Shown here: piece after piece, positions 33,727 through 42,860 of the stretch
Position numbering within the stretch: the stretch's first letter is position 1
Layout of the letters: each line of letters opens with the position of its first letter
Assembly: GCF_035207705.1 (NCBI RefSeq)
Contig: NZ_CP128187.1
Span: 2,666,001 to 2,730,000 of the forward strand
Direction of reading: 5' to 3'
Source: Maribacter sp. BPC-D8
GTDB lineage: Bacteria > Bacteroidota > Bacteroidia > Flavobacteriales > Flavobacteriaceae
Length of the DNA: 64,000 bases
Notes under the pieces: generated by a model
The model's database searches: none
What the model saw: only the letters and a program-made list of their open reading frames with translations
Told to the model about the DNA's origin: nothing
Translations under genes and position numbers: made by a program

Positions 33727-35508
33727 CTACATTCGCTCAGGCACTTCAACACCCAATAATTTGAATGCATCTTGTATAACCTCAGCAACTTTTTTAGATA
33801 ACTGAACACGTAGAACTTTCTTCTCATCGTCAGATTCCCCAAGTATAGAAACCTGTTGGTAGAACGAATTAAATTCCTTCACTAAATCATAGGTATAATT
33901 CGCAATCAATGCCGGACTATAATTCTCCGCTGCCAATTGAATGATATCTGGGAAGATTTGAAGTTGTTTAATCAATTCCTTTTCTTTCGCGTGTAATTCC
34001 GTAACCTTGGCATCTTTAGAACTATCGATACCCATACTTTCTGCCTTTCTTAAGATAGACTGAATACGTGCGTAAGTATATTGAATAAACGGACCTGTGT
34101 TCCCTTGAAAATCAACAGATTCTTCAGGGTCAAATAAGATTCGTTTTTTAGGATCAACTTTTAGTATGTAGTATTTTAAGGCACCTAAGCCAATCATTTG
34201 ATACAACGATTGCTTTTCTTCCTCATTATAATCTTCAAGCTTACCTAATTCTTCAGAAATTGTAGCGGCAGTTTGCGTCATATCTGCCATAAGATCATCG
34301 GCATCAACAACAGTACCTTCTCTACTTTTCATTTTTCCGCTAGGTAAATCGACCATACCATAACTAAGGTGGTGCAATTTGTTAGACCAAGAAAATCCGA
34401 GTTTCTTAAGTATTAAAAACAATACTTTAAAGTGGTAATCTTGTTCATTACCAACAGTGTACACCATACCGTTTACATCTGGATGATCTTTTACACGTTG
34501 TATGGCAGTACCTATATCCTGGGTCATGTAAACCGCAGTACCATCTGAACGAAGAACAATTTTCTCGTCTAACCCATCTTCGGTTAAATCGATCCAAACA
34601 CTACCATCTTCCTTTTTAAAGAAAACTCCTTTTTTTAATCCCTCAGCAACAACATCTTTACCTAAAAGGTAGGTATCACTTTCATAGTATAGATTATCAA
34701 AATCGACTCCTAAATTCTTATAAGTCACTTCGAAACCTTTATAAACCCATCCGTTCATGGTTTTCCAAAGTTCTACGGTATCGGCATCTCCAGCTTCCCA
34801 TTTCAAAAGCATTTCTTTAGCTTCTTGTAGAATAGGCGCTTCTTTTTCAGCAACTTTCAAGTCAGTACCTTCAGCTACTAATGTTGCTATTTGTTCTTTG
34901 TACGCTTTATCAAAAGCCACATAATAATTACCAACTAGCTTATCTCCTTTAAGACCTGTAGACTCTGGCGTTTCTCCGTTTCCGAATTTCTGCCAAGCCA
35001 CCATACTTTTACAAATATGGATTCCTCGGTCATTAATAATCTGGGTTTTGTATACTTTCTTACCAGATGCCTTTAAAATTTCAGCAACAGAATATCCTAA
35101 TAAGTTATTACGAATATGTCCAAGGTGTAATGGCTTATTGGTATTTGGCGAAGAATATTCTACCATAACCGCATCATCAGACTCCTTTACAAATCCGAAA
35201 TTATCGGTTGAAGAAATCGAATTGAAAAAATCTAAATAGAAACCATCATTGATAACGATATTCAAGAATCCTTTAATCACATTAAAGCCCGCAACAGCAT
35301 CTACATGCTCCTCAAGATAAGCACCAATTTGCTCACCAATTTGAACAGGATTCCCCTTTAACACGCGCAACATCGGGAAAACCACAATAGTGACATCTCC
35401 TTCAAAATCTTTACGGGTAGGTTGAAATTCTACATTTGGCAATTCCTTGTCAAAAATAGATTTTACCGCTTCTTTTACTTTATCTGATAGTACCTCTTGA
35501 ATATTCAC
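33727..35508 (-). CDS. argS: Arginyl-tRNA synthetase
   Basis: 593 residues. The class I signature HLGHIRNN (HIGH box) follows VEYSSPNTNKPL, and the KMSKS-like loop is SGKMKSREGTVV; the C-terminal DALR anticodon-binding domain contains NYTYDLVKEFNSFYQQV. It charges tRNA-Arg. No ATG is available: GTG 35508 gives MNIQEVL, the usual family start, and TTG 35511 is the only other choice before an upstream stop. A TAGTTTTG promoter element lies just upstream. It converges with the receptor gene, with 2 bp between stops. Confidence 0.96.
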   Translation of the reverse strand: MNIQEVLSDKVKEAVKSIFDKELPNVEFQPTRKDFEGDVTIVVFPMLRVLKGNPVQIGEQIGAYLEEHVDAVAGFNVIKGFLNIVINDGFYLDFFNSISSTDNFGFVKESDDAVMVEYSSPNTNKPLHLGHIRNNLLGYSVAEILKASGKKVYKTQIINDRGIHICKSMVAWQKFGNGETPESTGLKGDKLVGNYYVAFDKAYKEQIATLVAEGTDLKVAEKEAPILQEAKEMLLKWEAGDADTVELWKTMNGWVYKGFEVTYKNLGVDFDNLYYESDTYLLGKDVVAEGLKKGVFFKKEDGSVWIDLTEDGLDEKIVLRSDGTAVYMTQDIGTAIQRVKDHPDVNGMVYTVGNEQDYHFKVLFLILKKLGFSWSNKLHHLSYGMVDLPSGKMKSREGTVVDADDLMADMTQTAATISEELGKLEDYNEEEKQSLYQMIGLGALKYYILKVDPKKRILFDPEESVDFQGNTGPFIQYTYARIQSILRKAESMGIDSSKDAKVTELHAKEKELIKQLQIFPDIIQLAAENYSPALIANYTYDLVKEFNSFYQQVSILGESDDEKKVLRVQLSKKVAEVIQDAFKLLGVEVPERM

Positions 35509-35529
35509 CAAAACGTTTAATTAAGGCTG

Positions 35530-35537
35530 CAAAACTA
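35530..35537 (-). promoter_or_regulatory. Candidate -7 element for argS
   Basis: The minus strand reads TAGTTTTG, a perfect TAnnTTTG match, 21 bp upstream of the GTG start. No clear TTG at the expected -33 distance was found. Confidence 0.4.
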
Positions 35538-35624
35538 ATCATTTTTTAGGCTTTTAAGGTAAACAGATTCGGCATTCATTCACCATTTGTTTAACTTTAA
35601 TAAAAACAATGCAATTAAACACGC

Positions 35625-36050
35625 ATGCTCACAAACGTTTCTTACAATAATAAAGCCATTACTAGAAAAATCGACGACCAGGTCGGCAAGCCTTTTACAT
35701 TGAAAGAGCGCTGGGCAATGGGTGGTATTGGCTCTCCTAAACTTGTTATTACAGCAACAAGTGTTGAGATACAAAATCTATTAATTCTTGATAATAATAG
35801 AGATGTCTGTAATATTGAAATGAGACCCAAAGGTATTATCGTCGGTTTTCGTTCGCTATTAGAATCATACGCATTGGTTATACCCTATTACAAACTATCA
35901 ATGTATAAGGGCGAAGCATCGGTATATTCAATTTACCGCGACAACCATTTTATAAAAGTGGAATCTGACACCAAAGCTGTACAAAAATTCTTTAAGAAAA
36001 TACTAGCCTATAAAGCTGATAACGCACCAACCTCTATTGAAGATTTATGA
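35625..36050 (+). CDS. Hypothetical protein, 141 aa
   Basis: A soluble, basic protein with no recognised domain. It is strand-rich: PKLVITATSVEIQNLLILDNN, DVCNIEMRPKGIIVGFRSL, ALVIPYYKLSMYKGEASVYSIYRDNHFIKVES, then an amphipathic helix TKAVQKFFKKILAYK. The pattern of strands plus a C-terminal helix resembles a PH-like fold, but this is a guess. Its stop overlaps the start of the SDR-DUF2867 gene by 4 bp (ATGA), so it is co-translated with that gene. Confidence 0.75.
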   Translation: MLTNVSYNNKAITRKIDDQVGKPFTLKERWAMGGIGSPKLVITATSVEIQNLLILDNNRDVCNIEMRPKGIIVGFRSLLESYALVIPYYKLSMYKGEASVYSIYRDNHFIKVESDTKAVQKFFKKILAYKADNAPTSIEDL

Positions 36051-37486
36051 AAATACTACTTACAGGAGCCAATGGTTATATAGGTATGCGCATTCTACCG
36101 CAGCTTTTAGAAATGGGACACGAAATTGTTTGTGCGGTACGAGATGAAACCAGACTTTCTGTAGATAAAGAGACTAGGCAACAAATAGATGTCATTGAAA
36201 TTGACTTTCTAGAAGAACCAAAAGAAAATGTAGTGCCCAAAGATATTGATGCCGCTTATTTTCTAATTCACTCCATGAGTTCGTCAACACAAGATTTTGA
36301 TGAAATGGAGGCAAAAACGGCTGAAAACTTTAACAAGTATGTTGCAGACACACAAATTCAACAAGTAATTTATTTGAGCGGTATTGTGAATGACAATAAC
36401 CTTTCTAAACACTTGCAGTCACGTAAAAATGTTGAGGATATTCTTTATCAAGGTGATTTTAACCTAACTGTTTTAAGGGCAGGTATCATTGTGGGATCAG
36501 GAAGTTCTTCTTTTGAAATTATTCGAGATTTATGTGAAAAATTACCTGTGATGATTACGCCGAAATGGGTATTGACTAAAACGCAACCTATTGCCATACG
36601 TGATGTTATTGCATTTCTAACAGGTGTATTAGGGAATGAAAAAACGTATAACGACTCCTTCGACATTGCCGGACCCAATGTAATGACCTATAAAGAAATG
36701 CTGCATAAATATGCAGAAGTCAGAGGCTTCAAAAACTGGATTTGGACCGTACCTGTAATGACCCCAAAACTGTCTTCGTACTGGTTATATTTTGTAACCT
36801 CTACTTCATATAAATTAGCCTTGAACCTTGTGGACAGCATGAAGATTGAAGTCGTGGCAAAAGACACACGATTACAAGATATTCTTGGTATTACTCCCCA
36901 CACCTACAAGGAAGCTATTGATTTAGCCTTTAAAAAAATCGAACAAAACTTAGTAATAAGTAGTTGGAAGGATAGTATGATCAGCGGGCGATTTGTTGAC
37001 AATCTTGAAAAACATATACAAGTCCCAAAATATGGAGTACTTAAGGATTATAAACAACTCAAAATTTCGAATCCTGATGAAGTATTGGAACGTATTTGGA
37101 GCATTGGCGGTGAAACCGGATGGTATTACGGCAACTGGCTCTGGAAAATACGCGGATTTATGGACAAGCTTTCTGGTGGTGTCGGCTTAAGACGTGGTAG
37201 AACGCATGCTCATAAAATATTTGCAGGTGATTCTCTAGATTTTTGGAGAGTACTATTAGCTGATAAAAAAGCAAAACGACTACTGCTATTTGCCGAAATG
37301 AAATTACCAGGCGAAGCATGGCTAGAGTTCAAAATAGATGAGAACAATGTACTTCATCAAACCGCAACTTTTAGACCACGTGGCTTACGAGGTAGATTAT
37401 ATTGGTACAGCATAGTGCCGTTTCACTACTTTATTTTTGGCGGAATGATCAAAAATATCGCTGATCAGAAAAATGTTAATCAATAA
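36047..37486 (+). CDS. SDR-type NAD(P)-binding protein with C-terminal DUF2867
   Basis: 479 residues. The N-terminal NmrA/atypical-SDR Rossmann domain has LLTGANGYIGMRILPQL (dinucleotide site) and LIHSMSSSTQDFD. The C-terminal ~160 residues match DUF2867: IWSIGGETGWYYGNWLWKIRGFMDKLSGGVGLRRGR through FRPRGLRGRLYWYSIVPFHYFIFGGMI, with a hydrophobic end that may touch the membrane. No reaction is established. It begins within the stop codon of the preceding hypothetical gene (ATGA), so the pair is a tight operon. It converges with the molybdenum-enzyme gene. Confidence 0.85.
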   Translation: MKILLTGANGYIGMRILPQLLEMGHEIVCAVRDETRLSVDKETRQQIDVIEIDFLEEPKENVVPKDIDAAYFLIHSMSSSTQDFDEMEAKTAENFNKYVADTQIQQVIYLSGIVNDNNLSKHLQSRKNVEDILYQGDFNLTVLRAGIIVGSGSSSFEIIRDLCEKLPVMITPKWVLTKTQPIAIRDVIAFLTGVLGNEKTYNDSFDIAGPNVMTYKEMLHKYAEVRGFKNWIWTVPVMTPKLSSYWLYFVTSTSYKLALNLVDSMKIEVVAKDTRLQDILGITPHTYKEAIDLAFKKIEQNLVISSWKDSMISGRFVDNLEKHIQVPKYGVLKDYKQLKISNPDEVLERIWSIGGETGWYYGNWLWKIRGFMDKLSGGVGLRRGRTHAHKIFAGDSLDFWRVLLADKKAKRLLLFAEMKLPGEAWLEFKIDENNVLHQTATFRPRGLRGRLYWYSIVPFHYFIFGGMIKNIADQKNVNQ

Positions 37487-37498
37487 TCAGAACTTCTT

Positions 37499-39673
37499 TT
37501 AAGCCTTCCTCGAAAGCTTTAAAGGCAACTCAGTTAAGCGTTCTCCTGTTAATCTTCTAACAGCATTGGCAATCGCCGCACCAATTGGCCCTAGAGGTGG
37601 CTCCCCTACTGCACCTGGTGTATCTTTACCCTGTAGTAAAACCACATCAATTTCTTTTGGTGCATTCTTCATCAAAGCCATTTGGTACGGACCGTATATA
37701 GTCGGAGTTAATTCTCCGTCTTCGACAAACATTTGCTCATAAAGTACTGCACTCATTCCCATAATTACACAACCTTCGCATTGCGCACGTATCTGATCAG
37801 GATTAACGGCTAAACCTGGGTCCATTGCAACTGTTACTTTATGTACTACAATTTCATTGTCAACAATTGAAACCTCTGCTACCTGTGCGCACGGTGTATT
37901 TGCATCTATAGAAGCAGCAAAACCCATAGCACGACCATCTTTTACTTCTTCGCTATAATTAGCTTTTTCAGCAGCGGCTTTAATTACATTTTTCAAACGA
38001 ATGTCAATCGGCTCATCTGCAATTTGATGCAATCTAAAATCGACCGCATTCTTATTTGCTTTTAACGCCATTTCATCCATAAAACTTTCCATGGCGAACG
38101 TATTTGCCAACAACCCCAAACTACGCCACCAGCTGGTAGCAAAAGGCAATTCTACATGCCAACACTCCGCTTTAAAATTAGGTATAGCAGTGTATTGAAT
38201 GAATCCGCCACGAATAGCACCAACATCGGCACCCAAAAAGTTGGTAAGTGCATTAGGTATTAGAGCAGAATCGGTAGCTACATCGCCACTAACGAATTGA
38301 TGTTCTAGTCCGTCTAAATAACCCTCCGCATTTAATTTTCCTTTAATCACATGATGTGTTGGTGGTCGAAACATATCATGCTGAAATTCTTCTTTTCTAC
38401 TAAAGAAATACTTCACCGGTTTACCAACAGCTTTAGACATAATTGCAGCCTGCACAGCATGTGGTGTATGTAATCTTCTACCAAAACCACCACCCAAATA
38501 GGTAGGTATAACGTTGACTTTTTCTACATCTAAATCTAATCGTTTGGCAACCTCTTTTCTAGTAATGCCGACCACTTGTGTCGATATTTTTATAGTAGCA
38601 CTGTCGTCATCAACAAAAGCAACAACACCATTTGGTTCAATTTGAGCATGCGCCCCTATTGGACTTCTAAATTCTAAAGTCACTACTTCATCTTGATCAT
38701 CAAAAGAATCTCCGTTCTTCTGTATCACCGAAGACTTTCCGTTCCCGACAGTCATCATTTTTACGATTGCCTCGGTATTTAAATTGTCATAACTATCCCA
38801 AGTGACATTGATAGCATTTTTAGCATTTTCAGCTTCAATCATAGAGTTTGCCACTACCCCTACAAAATCGTCTTCTACCACAATTTTAACCACGCCAGGC
38901 ATATGCTCTGCTTCCTTTGTATCTGCACTGACAAATGTTGAGCCTATTTTAGAAGCTCTTACCACAGCACCATACAGCATTTCAGGCATTTCAGCATCCA
39001 TCCCGAATATCGGATCTCCGTATACCTTCGCATCCAAATCAACTCTAGCAACTGGTTGACCTATATATTTATAATCTTTAGCATCTTTTAATACAGGAAC
39101 ATCTGGCACTTTCCAATTCTCGACTCCTTCAGCCGCTTGAGCATAAGTCAATGTTTTTCCATTACCCGATATGATTCCGCCTTCAACAGAAAGCTCATCG
39201 ATATCTACATTCATTTTAAGAGCAGCTTCTTTTAAAAGCATTACGCGAAGCATGGCAGAAAGCTCTCTAAGCGGTTTCCATAGTCCAGATATAGAAGTAC
39301 TACCGCCTGTGGCAAAACTATCCACATTACCAGTTGATGAAGCTGCATGTACTACCTGAATCTGATTCATAGATACAGATAATTCTTCGGCAGCCATTTG
39401 AGCAATACCTGTAAATGTACCCTGTCCCATTTCCATTTTGGGAGAATGTAATAAGATATTATTATCAGAAGTGACCTCGAACCAAATCATCGGTTGGTCA
39501 ATATTATCTAGATAAGGCGCTTCGAGTGAATTAACCACACCCAAAATTTGACGTCGAATAGGACTTCTAAATAAGTAGGCTCCAATGGCGACAACACCTA
39601 TGGTTCCCAATCCGCCTTTGACTAAAAATTTCCTTCTAGACACCTTCTTTGAATCACTTTTTTTACCAGCCAT
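37499..39673 (-). CDS. Molybdopterin-binding oxidoreductase large subunit (IorB/aldehyde dehydrogenase-like)
   Basis: 724 residues. The N-terminus has a TAT-like signal with SRRKFLVKGGLG followed by a hydrophobic stretch, so it is exported folded or anchored. The xanthine-dehydrogenase-family molybdenum domains are recognisable: IEPNGVVAF, LGGGFGRR, and the C-terminal AVGEPPLGPIGAAIANAVRRLTG with the conserved GEPP...GP active-site loop. It matches the isoquinoline 1-oxidoreductase beta-subunit group, oxidising aldehydes or N-heterocycles in the periplasm; the substrate is unknown. It follows the 2Fe-2S subunit by 3 bp and a diheme cytochrome upstream. Confidence 0.9.
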   Translation of the reverse strand: MAGKKSDSKKVSRRKFLVKGGLGTIGVVAIGAYLFRSPIRRQILGVVNSLEAPYLDNIDQPMIWFEVTSDNNILLHSPKMEMGQGTFTGIAQMAAEELSVSMNQIQVVHAASSTGNVDSFATGGSTSISGLWKPLRELSAMLRVMLLKEAALKMNVDIDELSVEGGIISGNGKTLTYAQAAEGVENWKVPDVPVLKDAKDYKYIGQPVARVDLDAKVYGDPIFGMDAEMPEMLYGAVVRASKIGSTFVSADTKEAEHMPGVVKIVVEDDFVGVVANSMIEAENAKNAINVTWDSYDNLNTEAIVKMMTVGNGKSSVIQKNGDSFDDQDEVVTLEFRSPIGAHAQIEPNGVVAFVDDDSATIKISTQVVGITRKEVAKRLDLDVEKVNVIPTYLGGGFGRRLHTPHAVQAAIMSKAVGKPVKYFFSRKEEFQHDMFRPPTHHVIKGKLNAEGYLDGLEHQFVSGDVATDSALIPNALTNFLGADVGAIRGGFIQYTAIPNFKAECWHVELPFATSWWRSLGLLANTFAMESFMDEMALKANKNAVDFRLHQIADEPIDIRLKNVIKAAAEKANYSEEVKDGRAMGFAASIDANTPCAQVAEVSIVDNEIVVHKVTVAMDPGLAVNPDQIRAQCEGCVIMGMSAVLYEQMFVEDGELTPTIYGPYQMALMKNAPKEIDVVLLQGKDTPGAVGEPPLGPIGAAIANAVRRLTGERLTELPLKLSRKA

Positions 39674-39676
39674 CGA

Positions 39677-40168
39677 TTACGCCTTTTTAGATTCATTAAT
39701 TAACTTCTCAGCTTGCAAATCCGCCGCCTTATGAATGGCTTTTCGCATTCGGTAATAGGTACCGCAACGACATACATTTATAATGTTCTTATCTATATCT
39801 TCATCTGTTGGTTTAGGCACTTTGTTTAACAAGGCAGCTGTTGCCATCATAAAACCTGGCTGACAATAGCCACATTGCGGTACAATCTCTTCGACCCAAG
39901 CCTGCTGAACAGGGTGTGGATTTTCTCTATCTCCCAAACCTTCTATTGTGGTTACTTTTTTTCCTTCCGCAAATTTTACGGGATAAGAACATGACCTAAC
40001 CGCTTCACCATCTACATGTAAAGTACAGGCTCCACAAGCCGCTTTTCCACAGCCGAACTTTGTACCTTTTAAATCTAAAGTATCTCTAACAACCCAAAGT
40101 AAAGGGGTGTTTTCATCTGCTATAGCTACGGTTTTTAAAACACCGTTTACAGTCAAGGAAATTTCCAT
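39677..40168 (-). CDS. 2Fe-2S subunit of the molybdenum oxidoreductase (IorA-like)
   Basis: 163 residues. A plant-ferredoxin-type cluster (FGCGKAACGACTLHVDG plus a later Cys in RSCSYPVKF) and a helical-domain cluster (CGYCQPGFMM and CRCGTY) are both present, as in xanthine-dehydrogenase small subunits. It passes electrons from the molybdenum subunit to the cytochrome. It has no signal peptide of its own, so it is expected to be co-exported with the TAT-signal-bearing large subunit. It lies 9 bp after the cytochrome gene and 3 bp before the large-subunit gene. Confidence 0.95.
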   Translation of the reverse strand: MEISLTVNGVLKTVAIADENTPLLWVVRDTLDLKGTKFGCGKAACGACTLHVDGEAVRSCSYPVKFAEGKKVTTIEGLGDRENPHPVQQAWVEEIVPQCGYCQPGFMMATAALLNKVPKPTDEDIDKNIINVCRCGTYYRMRKAIHKAADLQAEKLINESKKA

Positions 40169-40177
40169 AAAATTTTA

Positions 40178-40789
40178 TTATTTAGAAGGTATTATTGCTC
40201 CGTCAGCAAACCAGTTTTCAACAGCTTTTTTAAATTCTTCTTTTGAAACTGGTGGTATCGTTCTTGGCTCGCCATCTGCATCGATGCCTGGCTCCCAAGC
40301 CCAAAGGACCAAATCATCTTCGGTCATATGCTCAATAAGTTCTTGATGACTTCGATTGCCATTTGTACTCTTATCAAGTAAACGTTCTGCTATTTGTGCG
40401 CGAGTGAGTCCTTCCCAAGCCATAGAAGCTGGTGCCAATGCCCAATGCGGAGCACCTGGCACACCAGAATTTAAGTTATTCTGAGATTGATGACATGTAT
40501 TACAGCTAGTCGCTTCAAAACCATGATCATCTTCACCCCTAGCCATGCCAAAATGATGGGGATGACTTTCATCGCCTTGTTTTGGTATATGATCACTTGG
40601 GTGACAATTCATACAACGTTGATGGGTTAGTACATCCATCATCTTATTATATGAATCATCAGATTTTGACTCATTCACCACTTCATTTTCTAAATGTGAA
40701 TAACCAGATATTTTCGGAGAATTTGCGAATACAAGTATAGCTCCAATAATAAAAAGGGACACAAAAATATAAAATGGTTTCAGCTTCAT
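40178..40789 (-). CDS. Diheme c-type cytochrome, electron acceptor of the molybdenum oxidoreductase
   Basis: 203 residues from ATG 40789. An N-terminal hydrophobic segment (LKPFYIFVSLFIIGAILVF) is a signal or anchor. Two CxxCH sites are visible: RCMNCHPSDH and SCNTCHQSQ. A His-rich linker (ESHPHHFGMARGEDDHGFE) may supply axial ligands. The C-terminal half (about 110-200) is a helical segment with no further heme site. It is the first gene of the three-gene unit, immediately upstream of the 2Fe-2S and molybdenum subunits, so it probably accepts their electrons in the periplasm. Confidence 0.87.
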   Translation of the reverse strand: MKLKPFYIFVSLFIIGAILVFANSPKISGYSHLENEVVNESKSDDSYNKMMDVLTHQRCMNCHPSDHIPKQGDESHPHHFGMARGEDDHGFEATSCNTCHQSQNNLNSGVPGAPHWALAPASMAWEGLTRAQIAERLLDKSTNGNRSHQELIEHMTEDDLVLWAWEPGIDADGEPRTIPPVSKEEFKKAVENWFADGAIIPSK

Positions 40790-40879
40790 AATCAAAATCT
40801 GATTTCTATGAAGATAACGAAAGGCTTTGACTTTTTTTGACCCATTGAAACAAATTATCCAACTAGCAAACCAAAAGAT

Positions 40880-41809
40880 TTATTTCTTCGGAAGAAAAAC
40901 CTCTGCCATCATACAACGCGCACTACCACCGCCACAAGTTTCGATAGTATGTAATGAGCTATGTAAAATAGCACAATGATTTTCGATCTGTGCTATCTGC
41001 TCTGGTCGCAAACTATTATAAGCAGCAGAACTCATAACCATATATTTTTTATCATCACCACCTAAAACCTGAAGCATATTACCTGCAAAATGATGCATTT
41101 GTTGTTCGGAAATAGTAATTATTTCTTTTCCATCTTTTTTAAGGTGGTCCAACACATTTTTTCTTTCCTTTTTATCATCAATAGAATCTGTACAAATGAC
41201 AACGAAATTTTCAGCTAAAGCCATCATCACATTTGTATGATAAATAGGTAATCGCTTACCATCTACAGACTGATTAGCTGTAAAAATCACTGGAAAAAAA
41301 TCAAAATCTTCACAAAACTCAATAAACAAATCTTCATCTGCACGTTCAGATAATGCACAATATGCCTTTTTGTTTACTCTATCTATTAATATACTACCTG
41401 TACCTTCAAGAAATAATTCTTCTTCTTCAGCAGAAGTATAATCTACAACATCATTGATTTTAAAACCATTCTGTTCTAAGATCTCAAAAATATCTTCTCT
41501 ACGTTCATTTCTTCTATTCTCAGCAAACATTGGGTAAACACCGACTGTACCATTCGCATGAAAAGAGATCCAGTTATTAGGAAAAATACTATCTGGAGTG
41601 TCTGGCTCTTTAGTGTCTTGAACAACGATAACATTAACTCCTTTATCCTTTAATGCGGATACAAAGGCATCAAACTCTTCTTGAGCTTTCTGATTTATCT
41701 CTTGATTCTTCAAGTCAATATCTTCCATAAAATAGTTATTGACAGCGGTCTGCTCGTTCATTCTAAACGACACCGGGCGAATCATGAGTATGGTATTTGT
41801 TATTTGCAT
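40880..41809 (-). CDS. ctlX: Citrulline utilization hydrolase-type protein (CtlX family)
   Basis: 309 residues of the guanidino-group-modifying (pentein) superfamily. Features are MIRPVSFRMNEQT at the start, DSIFPNNWISFHANGTVGVYPM, LEGTGSILIDR (acidic substrate site), YHTNVMMAL (catalytic His) and a C-terminal CGGGSARCMMAEVFLP with the nucleophilic Cys. The CtlX subtype has been linked to citrulline use; the chemistry here is inferred from sequence. It is 42 bp downstream of the DDAH-like gene on the same strand, and the two are likely co-expressed. Confidence 0.87.
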   Translation of the reverse strand: MQITNTILMIRPVSFRMNEQTAVNNYFMEDIDLKNQEINQKAQEEFDAFVSALKDKGVNVIVVQDTKEPDTPDSIFPNNWISFHANGTVGVYPMFAENRRNERREDIFEILEQNGFKINDVVDYTSAEEEELFLEGTGSILIDRVNKKAYCALSERADEDLFIEFCEDFDFFPVIFTANQSVDGKRLPIYHTNVMMALAENFVVICTDSIDDKKERKNVLDHLKKDGKEIITISEQQMHHFAGNMLQVLGGDDKKYMVMSSAAYNSLRPEQIAQIENHCAILHSSLHTIETCGGGSARCMMAEVFLPKK

Positions 41810-41851
41810 AGGGGTACTAATTAAATTTTTCTTTTTTATAAATCTTTAAAA

Positions 41852-42766
41852 TTAAGCTCTAATTAAAGGCAGGGTACTACAACGCAACAGCCCTTCTTGC
41901 TTTGAAATTTCGGCATACGCAATTTCTTCTACCGTAAAACCTTGTTCGCGTAACCAATTATTAAGGCGTGTGAAATTACGTTCGGACACTACAACATCTG
42001 GTGAAATAGAAAACACATTACTGTACATATGGTACATTTCATTAGCATCTATTTCGAAGACATTTTCTTTTCCAAAGAAGTCTACCAACCATTGGTACTC
42101 TTCTTCTACCAGAAATCCGTTTTTATGCAAGATTGCTTTCCCTTTTCCTAGAGGTTGAAAACAACAATCTAAATGCAATGCATTTTCTTGCGCAACAGTA
42201 TTAGACTTTCTTAATTCGAATGACTTCACTGTTTTGTTTGGAAATTGCTTTGTCAAATATGCTACTGCAGCTTTATTAGTTCTCGCCGTTATATAAGAAG
42301 AATAGTCGGGTGCAGTATAAGTGCCAACAAAAATATAATCGTTCCAAGGCATGACATCACCACCTTCAACATGAACCTCTTCTGGAGGAGTCAGAATATT
42401 ATCATCATCAATCTTATCTAAAACATGTAAAATTGCTTCTACTTCTTGTTCTCTATCAGGTAGTATATTGGCTTTTATAAGTTTATCTTCTATAACAAAA
42501 GCAATATCTCTAGTAAATATTTGATTACAGTTTTCAAGAACTTCTGGTCTAAAAACCTTAACATCGTATTTCTCGAACACTTTTCTAAAACCTTCCATCT
42601 CGGCAACCATATCTGCTTCAATAGGGTATGTACCAGCTTTAATATGTTCTACCGATTTTGGATCATAAGCTTCTTCAATAGTTGGTGTAGGTCCAGAACT
42701 TTTAGCGATACCTAATACAACCGCTTTCAACTGTGAAACTTCATCTTTGATATGTAACTGTAACAT
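41852..42766 (-). CDS. Dimethylarginine dimethylaminohydrolase-like / amidinotransferase family protein
   Basis: 304 residues of the same pentein fold as the neighbouring CtlX protein. Visible sites are FTRDIAFVIED, VHVEGGDVMPWNDYIFVG (substrate Asp/Glu), ENALHLDCCFQPLGKG (catalytic His) and a C-terminal GLLRCSTLPLIR with the nucleophilic Cys. It could hydrolyse a methylated arginine, arginine or agmatine, or transfer an amidino group; the motifs do not decide. It is upstream of ctlX by 42 bp, and follows a terminator that separates it from gltA. Confidence 0.85.
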   Translation of the reverse strand: MLQLHIKDEVSQLKAVVLGIAKSSGPTPTIEEAYDPKSVEHIKAGTYPIEADMVAEMEGFRKVFEKYDVKVFRPEVLENCNQIFTRDIAFVIEDKLIKANILPDREQEVEAILHVLDKIDDDNILTPPEEVHVEGGDVMPWNDYIFVGTYTAPDYSSYITARTNKAAVAYLTKQFPNKTVKSFELRKSNTVAQENALHLDCCFQPLGKGKAILHKNGFLVEEEYQWLVDFFGKENVFEIDANEMYHMYSNVFSISPDVVVSERNFTRLNNWLREQGFTVEEIAYAEISKQEGLLRCSTLPLIRA

Positions 42767-42806
42767 AAGTTTTAATTTAAATATGAATTAAAAAAAGGCA
42801 TAAAAA

Positions 42807-42836
42807 AAAGCCCCTTTAAAAATTAAAAGAGCTTTT
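42807..42836 (-). terminator. Hairpin terminator of gltA
   Basis: A/T-flanked stem with arms AAAGCCCCTTT and AAAAGAGCTTT around an AAAATT-like loop; one or two mismatches. On the minus strand the stem is followed by a run of eight T, the correct side for gltA, whose stop is about 25 bp away. Confidence 0.65.
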
Positions 42837-42860
42837 TGTTTTTTTGATAACGGTAGCAAT

